Source of the DNA: Caulobacter sp. Root1455
GTDB taxonomy: Bacteria; Pseudomonadota; Alphaproteobacteria; Caulobacterales; Caulobacteraceae
Assembly (NCBI RefSeq): GCF_001426905.1
Contig: NZ_LMFQ01000024.1
Span: forward strand, 1 to 55,591
Direction of reading: 5' to 3'
DNA: 55,591 nucleotides
The translations under genes and the position numbers were made by a program. The first letter of the stretch is position 1. The number at the start of each line of letters is the position of its first letter. Under the pieces are notes generated by a model. It was not told the DNA's origin, ran no database searches, and worked only from the letters and a program-made list of their open reading frames with translations. Positions 16,746 through 25,631 of this stretch are shown here, piece after piece.

Positions 16746-18233
16746 CTATTCCGCCGCCAGGGCGCTGTCGCCCGCCATCGCCGCCCGGTCCGGCGCGGCC
16801 TTCCAGAAGTAGCGGACGAAGCCGCGCTTCTCGTCGACGTCCTTGATCCGGAACACCATCCTGACCGCCAGGCCGCTGTCGACCTCGCCGGGCTCGACAT
16901 CGGTGATGTCCATCATGATCCGCCCGCCGCCCTCGAAGACGATCATGCCGTAGTGGTTGGGCGGGCTCATCGAGAAGGTCAGGTAGTCGGCCGAGTAGCT
17001 GAGGACCGACGCCTTGCGCTCGGCGAAGCGGTACGGCTCCTGGGTGTCGACGCCGGGATTGTTCGGCGCCACCGAGATGCGGGTGCGCGGGAACTGGACC
17101 ACGCCGGTCTCGCGGCAGCGGCCGCCGACCAGACCCAGGATCATGTCCTGGTTCCGGTAGAGCGTGGTCAGGGCCGTCTTGTTGTCCTTCTCGGCCCGCA
17201 TGCCCTTGTCCCATTCGACCAGGCCATTGAAGGTGAGGAACTTCAGATAGTTGTCCTCGCCTTTTCGATCGGCCAGGGAGCCGGTGACGCCGCGCGCCGG
17301 GCGGGCGTTTCCGACCTCGTTCCCGACCCGGAACACCAGCGCCTCGGCCCCCTGGCCGAACTGGGCGACCAGGACGACTTCGCCGGGCTTGGCCTGCTCC
17401 AGCGCATGGGCCAGCAGCAGCGGGCCGTGGGCGCAGCCGGCTTCGCCCAGGGTCAGGGCCAGGTTGTCGCGCACCGCCTCGGGCGCGATCCCGATCGTCT
17501 TGGCCAGGCTGGCGGCCATGCCGGGGAACGTCGACGGAAAGCAGAAATGCGTGACATCCGAAGCGTTTAGGCCGGAATCCTCCAAAGCCTTCCGAATGGC
17601 CGGCGGGACCAGCTTGACGATGCCCTCGTCGCGGATCCAGCGCTCCTCCCAGCCGTAGTCGAAGTCGCTGTCGGCCCCGCGGAAATGGTCGACGAAGTCG
17701 TCGGTGACGCTGCCCCGGCCCAGGAACCGCGCCGCGCCGCCCTCGGCCGTGACCACGAAGGCCGCCGCGCCGTCGCCGTTGTCGAGCTCCTGGCTGGACG
17801 CCGCGCGGGCTCGCCGGTGCTCGCCGGCCGCCACCAGGGCGCGCCTGGCCGCCCCGCCCTTCACCGCCGCCAGGGCCTGGCCCAAGGCGGTCAGACCGCA
17901 GCGCTGCGAGCCGGTGACGTCGGCCGAGGCGACGGCCTTTTCCAGCGTTAGGGCGGCGGCGACGATCCCGGCGTTCTGGCGGTCGACGAACGGCGCCGTG
18001 GTCGAGGCGAAATAGACGGCGTCGACGGCCGAGCGGTCGTCGTCCGGGCCCAGGGCGTCGCGGGCCGCCTCGACCGCCATGGTCAGGGCGTCCTCGTCCC
18101 AGTTGGCCATCGACCGCTCGCCCTTGGCCTTGGCCCGCAGGTTCGGCGCGACCCAGGCGTTGGCCTCGGTCACCGCCTTGCGGCTGAGGCGAAGGCGCGG
18201 CGCATAGGCGCCCCAGGCGGCGATGCCGACCAT
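16746..18233 (-). CDS. HMG-CoA-synthase-like / OB-fold fusion protein
   Basis: This 495-residue protein has an N-terminal ketoacyl synthase/HMG-CoA synthase-like part of about 340 residues, with a likely active Cys 112 in 'VTGSQRCGLTALGQAL'. The C-terminal part resembles the DUF35 OB-fold, including 'GMIVFEGGGRIMMDITDVEPGEV'. The rubredoxin-like zinc ribbon that normally precedes the OB-fold keeps one of four Cys ('GGRCRETGVVQFPR'), so it probably no longer binds zinc. In this family the OB-fold partners a thiolase, and a thiolase gene does follow 12 bp downstream. The ATG at 18233 follows GGGAGTGGAAC. Confidence 0.82.
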   Translation of the reverse strand: MVGIAAWGAYAPRLRLSRKAVTEANAWVAPNLRAKAKGERSMANWDEDALTMAVEAARDALGPDDDRSAVDAVYFASTTAPFVDRQNAGIVAAALTLEKAVASADVTGSQRCGLTALGQALAAVKGGAARRALVAAGEHRRARAASSQELDNGDGAAAFVVTAEGGAARFLGRGSVTDDFVDHFRGADSDFDYGWEERWIRDEGIVKLVPPAIRKALEDSGLNASDVTHFCFPSTFPGMAASLAKTIGIAPEAVRDNLALTLGEAGCAHGPLLLAHALEQAKPGEVVLVAQFGQGAEALVFRVGNEVGNARPARGVTGSLADRKGEDNYLKFLTFNGLVEWDKGMRAEKDNKTALTTLYRNQDMILGLVGGRCRETGVVQFPRTRISVAPNNPGVDTQEPYRFAERKASVLSYSADYLTFSMSPPNHYGMIVFEGGGRIMMDITDVEPGEVDSGLAVRMVFRIKDVDEKRGFVRYFWKAAPDRAAMAGDSALAAE

Positions 18234-18344
18234 GTTCCACTCCCGATCTGCGCCTGTCCCGGCGAGTTATCGGCGATCAGCTTACGCCGGCGGAAAGGGT
18301 CGGCAAGTGTGACGTGGCGTCAGGGATCTGAGATTCGCGGACGC

Positions 18345-18454
18345 CCGAACGCCCCCTCCGTCGCGTCGCCGATGGCGCGCCGACCTTCTCCTCACCCGCA
18401 TCGCGGGGAAGGTGGCGCGATGCGAATACGCATCGTGACGGAGGGGGCGTTCGG
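18345..18454. repeat. palindromic intergenic repeat (CCGAACGCCCCCTCCGTC family)
   Basis: The 18-base arms at 18345-18362 and 18437-18454 are perfect inverted repeats. The interior contains a smaller palindromic part around 'CCCGCATCGCGGGG'. The element sits between the HMG-CoA-synthase-like gene start and the end of hldD and does not overlap any supported gene. Confidence 0.75.
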
Positions 18455-18459
18455 CGGAG

Positions 18460-19461
18460 CTACCGATACGGATCATCCGTGTTCAGGAACCCCGCCACAT
18501 AGTCCTCCACGCCGTCCTCCAGCGAGGTCATCGGCGCGTTGTAGCCGGCGGCGCGCAGGCGGCTCATGTCGGCCTCGGTGAAGTACTGGTACTTGCCGCG
18601 CAGCACTTCGGGCATGTCGAAATAGTCGATGTCGGGCTCGCGGCCCACGGCGCGGAAGGTGGCCTCGGCCAGGGCCTTGAACGAGCGGGCCTTGCCCGAA
18701 CCCAGGTTGTAGACGCCGTTGACGTGCGGGCTCTTGGCCAGCCAGGCGACCACGTCGGCCACGTCGCGCACATAGACGAAGTCGCGCAGCTGGCCGCCGT
18801 CCTCGTAGTCGGGGTGATGCGACTTGAACAGCCGCACGCCGTCGCCCGCCGCCACCTTGGGCCAGATCTGGCAGACCACCGACTTCATGCCGGCCTTGTG
18901 GTCCTCGTTGGGGCCGTAGACGTTGAAGAACTTCAGTCCCACCCACTGGGTCGGGGCGTGGCCGCGGGCGGCTTCGCGCACGGCGTAGATGTCGAACAAG
19001 GCCTTGGACCAGCCGTAGGCGTTCAGCGGCCGCAGGGCCTTGAGGCTGTCGAGATCGTCCTTGCCGTCGAAGCCCTGCTGGCCGTCGCCATAGGTGGCCG
19101 CCGACGAGGCATAGATCAGCCGGCGCTTGTGCAGGGCGCACCAGCGCCACAGGTCGCGCGACAGCACGAAGTTGGACTCCACGATCAGGTCGGCGTCCGG
19201 CTCGGTGGTCGAGGAGACCGCGCCCATGTGGATGACAAGCTCGACCTCCTCGCCGCGTTCGGCCAGCCACTCGAACAGGTCCTCGGGCGGCACGAAGTCG
19301 GCGATCGGCGACTTGGCCAGGTTGCGCCACTTGTTCTCGGCCGCCTCGCCGAGCCAATCGCAGACCACCACGTCGAGGCTGTCGTCCTCGCACAGCTTGG
19401 CCACGATGTTGGAGCCGATAAAACCGGCGCCGCCGGTGACGAGGATGACGCGTCTGGACAT
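18460..19461 (-). CDS. hldD: ADP-L-glycero-D-manno-heptose 6-epimerase
   Basis: This 333-residue short-chain dehydrogenase/reductase begins 'RVILVTGGAGFIGSNI' (NADP-binding GxxGxxG). It has the catalytic 'YGWSK' (YxxxK), Ser in 'IYASSAATYGDG', and the family-specific 'GLKFFNVYGPNEDHKAGMKS'. It epimerises ADP-D-heptose to ADP-L-heptose for the lipopolysaccharide inner core. The length matches HldD (RfaD). It seems monocistronic here, without other lipopolysaccharide genes beside it, and is divergent from the photolyase gene. Confidence 0.95.
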   Translation of the reverse strand: MSRRVILVTGGAGFIGSNIVAKLCEDDSLDVVVCDWLGEAAENKWRNLAKSPIADFVPPEDLFEWLAERGEEVELVIHMGAVSSTTEPDADLIVESNFVLSRDLWRWCALHKRRLIYASSAATYGDGQQGFDGKDDLDSLKALRPLNAYGWSKALFDIYAVREAARGHAPTQWVGLKFFNVYGPNEDHKAGMKSVVCQIWPKVAAGDGVRLFKSHHPDYEDGGQLRDFVYVRDVADVVAWLAKSPHVNGVYNLGSGKARSFKALAEATFRAVGREPDIDYFDMPEVLRGKYQYFTEADMSRLRAAGYNAPMTSLEDGVEDYVAGFLNTDDPYR

Positions 19462-19523
19462 GTCAGGCGTTATGGCACAGGGGGCGGTGGGGGCAAGGTA
19501 TTGGGTTGGGCGTCGGAGTGAAC

Positions 19524-20960
19524 GTGCGGATCGATCAGGACGGCCCCATCATCGTCTGGCTGCGCCACGACCTGCGCCTGGCCGACAATCCCGCCCTCGT
19601 GGCGGCGGCGGCGACCGGCCGGCCGGTGATCCCGCTCTACATCCTGGATCAGACGCCCGGCGCGCGCCCGATGGGCGGCGCGACCGCGTGGTGGCTGGAC
19701 AAGTCGCTGGCCGCCCTGGACGGGTCCCTGCGGACGATCGGCTCGCGGTTGATCCTGCGGCGCGGACCGGCCCGCGCGGTGATGGAGGACGTCGTCGCCC
19801 ATACGGGAGCGGCGGCCGTGGTCTGGAACCGGCTGTACGACGCCGCGTCGATCGATCGGGACAGCGAAATCAAGGCTTGGCTGAAGGACGACGGGATCGC
19901 CTGCGAGAGCTTCAACGCCGGCCTGCTGAACGAGCCCTGGACGGTGAAGAACGGTTCGGGCCAGCCCTACAAGGTTTTCACGCCTTACTGGCGGGCCGCT
20001 CGCGAGCAGCTGCATCACGTCCACCTCGAGCCGGCGCCCGAGCGCCTGACCGCGCCGGAGTCCTGGCCGCGCGCCGAGTCGCTGGAGGACTGGGGCCTGC
20101 ATCCGACCAAGCCCGACTGGTCCGGGGGCTTCGACCTGTGGACGCCCGGCGAGGCCGGCGCCCGCGCGCGGTTGGACCATTTCCTGTCGGGACCAGTCCA
20201 GGCCTATGACCGCCAGCGCGACCTGCCCGGGGTCGAGGCGACATCGCGCCTGTCTCCGCATCTTCATTTCGGCGAGATCGGCCCGCGCCAGGTGTGGGTC
20301 GCGGCCCGCACCGCCGCCGAGGCCGGCGACGCGCCCAAGGGTCAGGTCGATAAGTTCCTGTCCGAGATCGGCTGGCGGGAGTTCAACCATTCGATCCTGT
20401 TCCACGACCCCGACCTGCCGAAGGCGAACTTCCGACCGGAGTTCGACCGCTTTCCCTGGGTCCGCGACGACGCCGCCTTCGAGGCCTGGAGCCGGGGCGA
20501 GACCGGCTATCCGATCGTCGACGCCGGGATGCGCGAGCTGTGGGCGACCGGGTTCATGCACAACCGTGTCCGGATGATCGTGGCCTCGTTCCTGGTCAAG
20601 CACCTGCTGATCGACTGGCGCCAGGGCGAGGCCTGGTTCTGGGACACCCTGGTCGACGCGGATCTCGCCAACAACGCCGGCAACTGGCAGTGGGTCGCGG
20701 GCTGCGGGGCCGACGCCGCGCCCTATTTCCGGATCTTCAACCCGATCGCCCAAGGCCAGAAGTTCGACCCCGCCGGCGCCTATGTCCGCCGCTGGGTTCC
20801 GGAGTTGGCCGACCTGCCCGACGCCCTGATCCATGAGCCCTGGAAAGCTTCACCGCAACCAAGCGCGGCCGCCAAGCGTATCTATGCGGAACCGATCGTG
20901 GGGCATTCGGCGGCGCGCGAACGCGCGCTTGAGGCCTATCGCAGCCTTAGGGGAGACTAG
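19524..20960 (+). CDS. phrB: deoxyribodipyrimidine photolyase
   Basis: This FAD-dependent light-driven repair enzyme of about 478 residues belongs to the class I CPD photolyases. It has an N-terminal antenna-binding Rossmann domain ('IVWLRHDLRLADNPAL') and a C-terminal FAD domain with 'LSEIGWREFNHSILF', 'TGYPIVDAGMRELWATGFMHNRVRM', 'DADLANNAGNWQWVAGCG' and 'FRIFNPIAQGQKFDP'. It splits cyclobutane pyrimidine dimers. Three in-frame starts are possible (19506 TTG, 19518 GTG, 19524 GTG). The last is chosen because GGAG sits 5 bp upstream. Confidence 0.93.
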   Translation: MRIDQDGPIIVWLRHDLRLADNPALVAAAATGRPVIPLYILDQTPGARPMGGATAWWLDKSLAALDGSLRTIGSRLILRRGPARAVMEDVVAHTGAAAVVWNRLYDAASIDRDSEIKAWLKDDGIACESFNAGLLNEPWTVKNGSGQPYKVFTPYWRAAREQLHHVHLEPAPERLTAPESWPRAESLEDWGLHPTKPDWSGGFDLWTPGEAGARARLDHFLSGPVQAYDRQRDLPGVEATSRLSPHLHFGEIGPRQVWVAARTAAEAGDAPKGQVDKFLSEIGWREFNHSILFHDPDLPKANFRPEFDRFPWVRDDAAFEAWSRGETGYPIVDAGMRELWATGFMHNRVRMIVASFLVKHLLIDWRQGEAWFWDTLVDADLANNAGNWQWVAGCGADAAPYFRIFNPIAQGQKFDPAGAYVRRWVPELADLPDALIHEPWKASPQPSAAAKRIYAEPIVGHSAARERALEAYRSLRGD

Positions 20961-21048
20961 GTCTCTCGCACGGCTGGGTGGTCCCCCCCATTTACAGGTC
21001 GGTTCCGAGAGTTCTTACTTTCGTTCTCGCGTTAGGGATGGACCGTCG

Positions 21049-22284
21049 ATGACCGATATCCTGCCTTCGACCTGGCTGGCCACGGCCCGCGATCCGGAAC
21101 TGCGTCGCGCTCCGGCCGCCTTCCGCACCGCCCTCCGCCTCGCCGTGGAGAATTGGACGGCGGGAAACCTCACCTTCGTCCTGCCCTCGGGCAAGCCGCT
21201 GCGGATCGTCGGCAAGGCGCCCGGCCCAGAGGCGGTGATCCATGTCCACGACTACCGCTTCATTCGCCGGGCCCTGGCGTCCGGCGGCATCGGCTTCGCC
21301 GAGGGCTACATGGCCGGCGAGTGGGACACACCCGACCTGTCGGCCGTGCTGGAGGCCTTCTCGCTGAACTTCGACCGGCTGACGGCCCTGGTGCGCGGCA
21401 ACCCGGTGATGCACGCGGTCAACAAGCTCTATCACCTGTTCCACCGCAACGACCGGCAGGGGTCGCGCAAGAACATCCACGCCCACTACGACCTGGGCAA
21501 CAGCTTCTATGCGCGCTGGCTCGACCCCAGCATGACCTATTCCTCGGCCCTGTACGAAGCGCCCAGCCAGCCGCTGGACCAGGCCCAGCGCGCCAAGTAC
21601 GCGGCCCTGGCCCAGTCGATCGCCCTCAAGCCAGGCCAGCACGTGCTGGAGATCGGCTGCGGCTGGGGCGGCTTCGCCGAGTTCGCGGCCAAGGAGGTCG
21701 GCGCCAAGGTGACCGGCATCACCATCTCCCAGGCCCAGCACGACTTCGCCAGGCAGCGCCTGTTCGACCAGGGCCTGGCCGAGAAGGCCGACATCCGGCT
21801 GGTCGACTATCGCGACGTGCAGGGCCAGTTCGACAGCGTCGCCTCGATCGAGATGTTCGAGGCGGTCGGCGAGGAATACTGGCCGACCTATTTCGGCAAG
21901 ATCCGCCAGGTGCTGTCGCCCGGCGGCCGGGCCGGCCTGCAGATCATCACCATCCGCGACGAGCTGTTCGCCCGCTATCGCACCCACACCGACTTCATCC
22001 AGCGCTACGTCTTCCCGGGCGGCATGCTGCCCAGCGAGGCCCGCCTGCGCCAGGAGACCGACGCCGCCGGCCTTGCCTGGACCGACGTCACGCGCTTTGG
22101 CCAGAACTACGCCGACACCCTGGCCGAATGGGCCGCCCGGTTCGAGGCCGCCTGGGACGACATCAAGGGCCAGGGCTTCGACGAGCGGTTCCGGCGGCTG
22201 TGGCGGTTCTATCTCAGCTATTGCGAGGCCGGCTTCCGGACCGAACGCACCAATGTGATCCAGCTGGGGCTTTCCCGGGTTTAG
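21049..22284 (+). CDS. cfa: cyclopropane-fatty-acyl-phospholipid synthase
   Basis: This 411-residue SAM-dependent enzyme of the mycolic acid/CFA synthase family has 'RKNIHAHYDLGNSFYARWLD', the SAM motif 'VLEIGCGWGGFAEFAA', 'ITISQAQHDFAR', 'EMFEAVGEEYWPTYF' and 'FPGGMLPS'. It methylenates unsaturated acyl chains of membrane phospholipids, often in stationary phase or acid stress. The ATG at 21049 is where homology should begin, and AGGGA lies upstream. The gene follows the photolyase by 88 bp in the same direction. Confidence 0.92.
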   Translation: MTDILPSTWLATARDPELRRAPAAFRTALRLAVENWTAGNLTFVLPSGKPLRIVGKAPGPEAVIHVHDYRFIRRALASGGIGFAEGYMAGEWDTPDLSAVLEAFSLNFDRLTALVRGNPVMHAVNKLYHLFHRNDRQGSRKNIHAHYDLGNSFYARWLDPSMTYSSALYEAPSQPLDQAQRAKYAALAQSIALKPGQHVLEIGCGWGGFAEFAAKEVGAKVTGITISQAQHDFARQRLFDQGLAEKADIRLVDYRDVQGQFDSVASIEMFEAVGEEYWPTYFGKIRQVLSPGGRAGLQIITIRDELFARYRTHTDFIQRYVFPGGMLPSEARLRQETDAAGLAWTDVTRFGQNYADTLAEWAARFEAAWDDIKGQGFDERFRRLWRFYLSYCEAGFRTERTNVIQLGLSRV

Positions 22285-22296
22285 CGGAGCCGTCCC

Positions 22297-22375
22297 CTAG
22301 AGCCTGTAAGGCTCTAGCTCAAACACGTAGAGCGTGACAGGCGCCGAAACCGGCATCCACTTTCGGCTGTCACGC
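22297..22375. repeat. stem-loop plus alphaproteobacterial palindromic repeat
   Basis: A perfect 9-bp stem (CTAGAGCCT, 22297-22305, against 22309-22317) lies 13 bp after the cfa stop. A second palindrome follows, with arms GCGTGACAG (22332-22340) and CTGTCACGC (22367-22375) and a core 'CCGAAACCGGCATCCACTTT'. That core matches a repeat known from many alphaproteobacterial genomes. The first stem may serve as the cfa terminator, although it lacks a T tail. Confidence 0.7.
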
Positions 22376-22449
22376 CCTAGCAAACGGAAGCGCGCGTCCC
22401 GACCTCTGGTGTGCGCAAACTGTGCGAACGCGTAACCGAGGTCGGCCCG

Positions 22450-22731
22450 ATGAACCTCTACACCCTGGTCCTGGATTTCCACGGCGGCACCTACATCACC
22501 CAGTTCGAGGCCGACGCGCCGACCGACGCGGTCGCCGCCTGGTGCCGCGAGCTGGAGGAGGAACAGCTGCTGGGCGAGGCGTCCTTCCCCGTGGCCGAGG
22601 GCATCATGGTCGACGCCATCGAAAACCACCTGGTCGAGGTGGAAGGCCTTCACGGCGCCTGGTGCGCGGCGGCCACCGTCAACGGCAACCTGGCCCTGCT
22701 GAACGTGATCATCACCCAGCGGATCGACTGA
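22450..22731 (+). CDS. small hypothetical protein
   Basis: This 93-residue acidic soluble protein starts 'MNLYTLVLDFHGGTYITQF' and ends 'LALLNVIITQRID'. The pattern of beta strands around one helix suggests a compact alpha/beta domain. I do not recognise the family. The ATG at 22450 has GAGG about 8 bp upstream. Codon use fits the neighbours. It stands alone upstream of the cysteine synthase gene, separated by 116 bp. Confidence 0.65.
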   Translation: MNLYTLVLDFHGGTYITQFEADAPTDAVAAWCRELEEEQLLGEASFPVAEGIMVDAIENHLVEVEGLHGAWCAAATVNGNLALLNVIITQRID

Positions 22732-22847
22732 AGCCCGCCTTCGCAAACCCTGAAACCGCGGGCGACGCCTTCAGGAAAACTGGCCTTGCTTGTGAGCCGC
22801 GCATCACGATCTACCATCCCGACCTCCCGCGCGGCCGGAATGAGCAG

Positions 22848-23846
22848 ATGACCGTAAAGACCAGTGTCCTGGATGCTATCGGCGACACGCCGCTGATCCG
22901 CCTCAACCGCGCCAGCGACGCCACCGGCTGCGAGATTCTCGGCAAGGCCGAGTTCATGAACCCCGGCCAGTCGGTCAAGGACCGCGCGGCCCTGGGCATC
23001 ATCCGCGACGCCGAGGCGCGAGGTTTGCTGCGGCCCGGCGGCCGGATCGTCGAGGGCACGGCCGGCAACACCGGCATCGGCCTGGCCATGGTCGCCTCGG
23101 CCCTGGGCTACAAGACCACCATCGTCATCCCGCGCACCCAGAGCCAGGAGAAGAAGGACGCCATCCGCCTGCTCGGCGCCGAGCTGGTCGAGGTGGACGC
23201 CGTCCCCTATTCCAACCCCGACAACTATGTCCGCTATTCGGGCCGCCTGGCCGAGGAACTGGCCAGGACCGAGCCCAACGGCGCGATCTGGGCCAACCAG
23301 TTCGACAACGTCGCCAACCGCCAGGCCCATTTCGAGACCACCGGACCCGAGATCTTCGAACAGACCGACGGCGGGGTCGACGGCTTCATCTGCGCGATCG
23401 GCTCGGGCGGCACCCTGGCCGGCGTCGCCGCCGCCCTGCGGGCCCGCAAGCCGTCGGTGAAGATCGGCCTGGCCGACCCGCACGGCGCGGCGCTGTACAG
23501 CTGGTACGCCGACGGCGAGCTGAAGTCGGAGGGGACCTCGATAAGCGAGGGCATCGGCCAGGGCCGGATCACCGCCAACCTCGAAGGCCTGGCCGTCGAC
23601 CTTCCGTTCCGGATCAGCGACGAGGAGATGCTGGAGCAGGTCTTCGACCTGGTGCGGCACGAGGGCCTGTGCCTGGGCGGCTCGACCGGCGTCAACGTGG
23701 CCGGCGCCGTGCGCATGGCCAAGGCCATGGGCCCCGGCCACACCATCGTGACCATCCTCTGCGACCACGGCTCGCGCTACCAGAGCAAGCTGTTCAACCC
23801 CGCCTTCCTGGCCGAGAAGGGTCTGCCGACCCCGCCCTGGATGTAA
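22848..23846 (+). CDS. cysK: cysteine synthase A-like PLP enzyme
   Basis: This 332-residue fold-type II PLP enzyme begins 'SVLDAIGDTPLIRLNRASD'. Lys 44 in 'NPGQSVKDRAAL' should bind PLP, and 'GTAGNTGIGLA' is the phosphate and substrate loop (usually TSGNTG). 'GSGGTLAGVAAAL' is the PLP phosphate-binding loop. It should make cysteine from O-acetylserine and sulfide. The T-A-G-N-T variant places it in a branch distinct from E. coli CysK, so a related beta-replacement reaction is possible. The start at 22848 is supported by homology more than by a ribosome binding site. Confidence 0.85.
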   Translation: MTVKTSVLDAIGDTPLIRLNRASDATGCEILGKAEFMNPGQSVKDRAALGIIRDAEARGLLRPGGRIVEGTAGNTGIGLAMVASALGYKTTIVIPRTQSQEKKDAIRLLGAELVEVDAVPYSNPDNYVRYSGRLAEELARTEPNGAIWANQFDNVANRQAHFETTGPEIFEQTDGGVDGFICAIGSGGTLAGVAAALRARKPSVKIGLADPHGAALYSWYADGELKSEGTSISEGIGQGRITANLEGLAVDLPFRISDEEMLEQVFDLVRHEGLCLGGSTGVNVAGAVRMAKAMGPGHTIVTILCDHGSRYQSKLFNPAFLAEKGLPTPPWM

Positions 23847-23948
23847 GGCCAAGCTCGGCATGAGGGCGTCGCGCCGTCACTGACCGAAAAGTTGCAGAAT
23901 TCAACCGCCCGGTGCAGGATCGACTCGAAGTCGCACCGGGAGGGCCTG

Positions 23949-24521
23949 ATGGCTTGGAAGGGTATTGTCGGCAAGAGCTTCACGCCCGAGGCTTTCGAAA
24001 CCTATTGCGCGAGTTTGAAGTGGTCGACCTGGCGGCCCAACTTCATCGTGCTCCACAATACCGGCGTGCCGTCCCTGGACCAGCGCCCGCAGGGCCTGAC
24101 CCAGCAACACATCGCCAATCTCGAGGCCTACTACCGCGACAATCAGAAATGGAGCGCGGGCCCGCACCTGTTCGTCGACGACAAGCAGATCTGGGTGTTC
24201 ACGCCCCTGACCGTGTCGGGCGTCCATTCGCCCAGCTGGAACAGCGTGGCCCTGGGCGTCGAGATGCTGGGCGACTTCGACAAGGACGCGTTCGACACCG
24301 GCCGCGGGGCCAAGGTGCGCGACAATGTCGTGGCCGCCATGGCGACCCTCTCGGCCGTGCTGGGCCTGGACCCCAACACCATGCGCCTGCATCGCGAGGA
24401 CCCGAAGACGACGCACGCCTGTCCGGGCAAGAACGTCAAGAAGCTCGAGGTCATCCAGCGCGTTCAGGACAAGATCGAGCAGGAGGCTCAGGAGCACAGC
24501 CTCACCGAGGCTCACCCCTAA
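23949..24521 (+). CDS. N-acetylmuramoyl-L-alanine amidase (Amidase_2 / PGRP fold)
   Basis: This 190-residue protein has the T7-lysozyme-like fold. Likely zinc ligands are His in 'FIVLHNTG', His in 'MRLHREDPKTTHACPGK' and Cys in the same segment. The motif 'GPHLFVDDKQIWVFTPL' is typical of the family. There is no signal peptide, so it is either cytoplasmic or exported by another route; phage endolysins of this family are similar. The ATG at 23949 follows GGGAGGGCCTG. No other phage genes are nearby. A short weak hairpin with five T overlaps the stop. Confidence 0.82.
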   Translation: MAWKGIVGKSFTPEAFETYCASLKWSTWRPNFIVLHNTGVPSLDQRPQGLTQQHIANLEAYYRDNQKWSAGPHLFVDDKQIWVFTPLTVSGVHSPSWNSVALGVEMLGDFDKDAFDTGRGAKVRDNVVAAMATLSAVLGLDPNTMRLHREDPKTTHACPGKNVKKLEVIQRVQDKIEQEAQEHSLTEAHP

Positions 24522-24620
24522 GGGTTTTTCAAACCGTAGGATGGCTTGCCCCACAACGCCGATCGCGTGATCTTGCCCGCCTTCTAGAAGGGGCGAGTCA
24601 GACCCCGAAAGGCTTTTGTC

Positions 24621-25481
24621 ATGACCCCTGCCGATCCGCTCGTCTCGACCGCCTGGCTGGCCGATCACCTCGACGCGCCGGACGTCCGCATCGTCGACGG
24701 CTCGTGGCACATGCCCGCCGCCAAGCGCGACCCGCGGGCCGAATACGACCTGGCCCACATTCCCGGCGCGGTGTTTTTCGACATCGACGAGATCGCCGAC
24801 GAGACCTCGGACCTGCCGCACATGCTGCCCAGTCCGATCAAGTTCGCCTCGCGGGTCAAGAAGCTGGGCCTGGGCGACGGCTCGCGGATCGTCGTCTACG
24901 ACACCAGCGGCATCCTGCCGGCCGCTCGGGTCTGGTGGGAGTTCCGGGCCATGGGCCACGAGGACGTGGTGGTGCTGGACGGCGGCCTGCCCAAGTGGAT
25001 CGCCGAGGGCCGGCCGGTCGAGGACCTGCCCGTCGCCCCGCAGGAGCGCCACTTCACCCCGCGCTTCCAGGCCGACATCGTCCGCTCGATCGACCAGATG
25101 AAGCGCAACCTGGAAACCGGGCGCGAGCAGGTGATCGACGCCCGTTCCGCCGGCCGCTTCACCGGCCAGGATCCCGAGCCCCGCGCCGGCCTGCGCGGCG
25201 GCCACATCCCCGGCTCGCGCAACGTGCCGCTGTCGGCCCTGCTGGCCCCCGACGGAACCCTGCTGCCGGCCGACAAGCTGACCGCGGTGTTCGCGGCGGC
25301 CGGGGTCGACATCGACAAGCCGATCACCACCACCTGCGGCTCGGGCATCACGGCGGCCGTGGTCTCCCTGGCCCTGGCCCGCCTCGGCAAGCCCCGGGCG
25401 GCGGTCTATGACGGCTCCTGGACCGAATGGGGCGGCCGCGAGGACGTGCCGGTGGCCACGGGCCAGGCGGCGCCGGTCTAG
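24621..25481 (+). CDS. sseA: 3-mercaptopyruvate sulfurtransferase
   Basis: This 286-residue protein has two rhodanese domains. The C-terminal domain carries the active loop 'TTCGSGITAAVV', which matches the CG(S/A)G(V/I)TA signature of mercaptopyruvate sulfurtransferase. The N-terminal domain has 'VSTAWLADHL' and 'AEYDLAHIPGAVFFDIDEI' and lacks the catalytic Cys, as usual. It moves sulfur from 3-mercaptopyruvate to thiol acceptors or cyanide, in keeping with the cysteine synthase gene nearby. Confidence 0.93.
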   Translation: MTPADPLVSTAWLADHLDAPDVRIVDGSWHMPAAKRDPRAEYDLAHIPGAVFFDIDEIADETSDLPHMLPSPIKFASRVKKLGLGDGSRIVVYDTSGILPAARVWWEFRAMGHEDVVVLDGGLPKWIAEGRPVEDLPVAPQERHFTPRFQADIVRSIDQMKRNLETGREQVIDARSAGRFTGQDPEPRAGLRGGHIPGSRNVPLSALLAPDGTLLPADKLTAVFAAAGVDIDKPITTTCGSGITAAVVSLALARLGKPRAAVYDGSWTEWGGREDVPVATGQAAPV

Positions 25482-25510
25482 GCCGCACCGAGTTTCACGC
25501 TCGGATGCTT

Positions 25511-25603
25511 GGTCCTCGTCCTTCGACAGGCTCAGGACGAGGACCATTGATAGGCCGCGGCGTTGGAAAACCTCATCCCGAGCCTGTCGAAGGACGAGGT
25601 TTT
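25511..25603. repeat. two palindromic REP-type units (CCTTCGACAGGCTCAGG family)
   Basis: The first unit (25511-25545) is a palindrome centred on CCTTCGACAGGCTCAGG with flanking GTCCTCGT and ACGAGGAC arms. The second (25567-25603) has the same core in the opposite orientation (GAGCCTGTCGAAGGACGAGG). The pair sits between the convergent sseA and methyltransferase genes. This core is common between genes in alphaproteobacteria. Confidence 0.8.
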
Positions 25604-25631
25604 CGCCCGGCACGCTGAATGCCGATTGGTG

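Noticed and set aside
14508..17570. Very long plus-strand open frame (about 1020 codons)
   Set aside because: It lies antisense to the DUF3089 and thiolase genes, is Arg/Gly/His/Gln rich and has no domain character. It is a by-product of high GC.
15973..18240. Long minus-strand open frame (about 755 codons)
   Set aside because: It covers the thiolase and HMG-CoA-synthase-like genes in another frame and is made of Arg/Gly/Pro runs.
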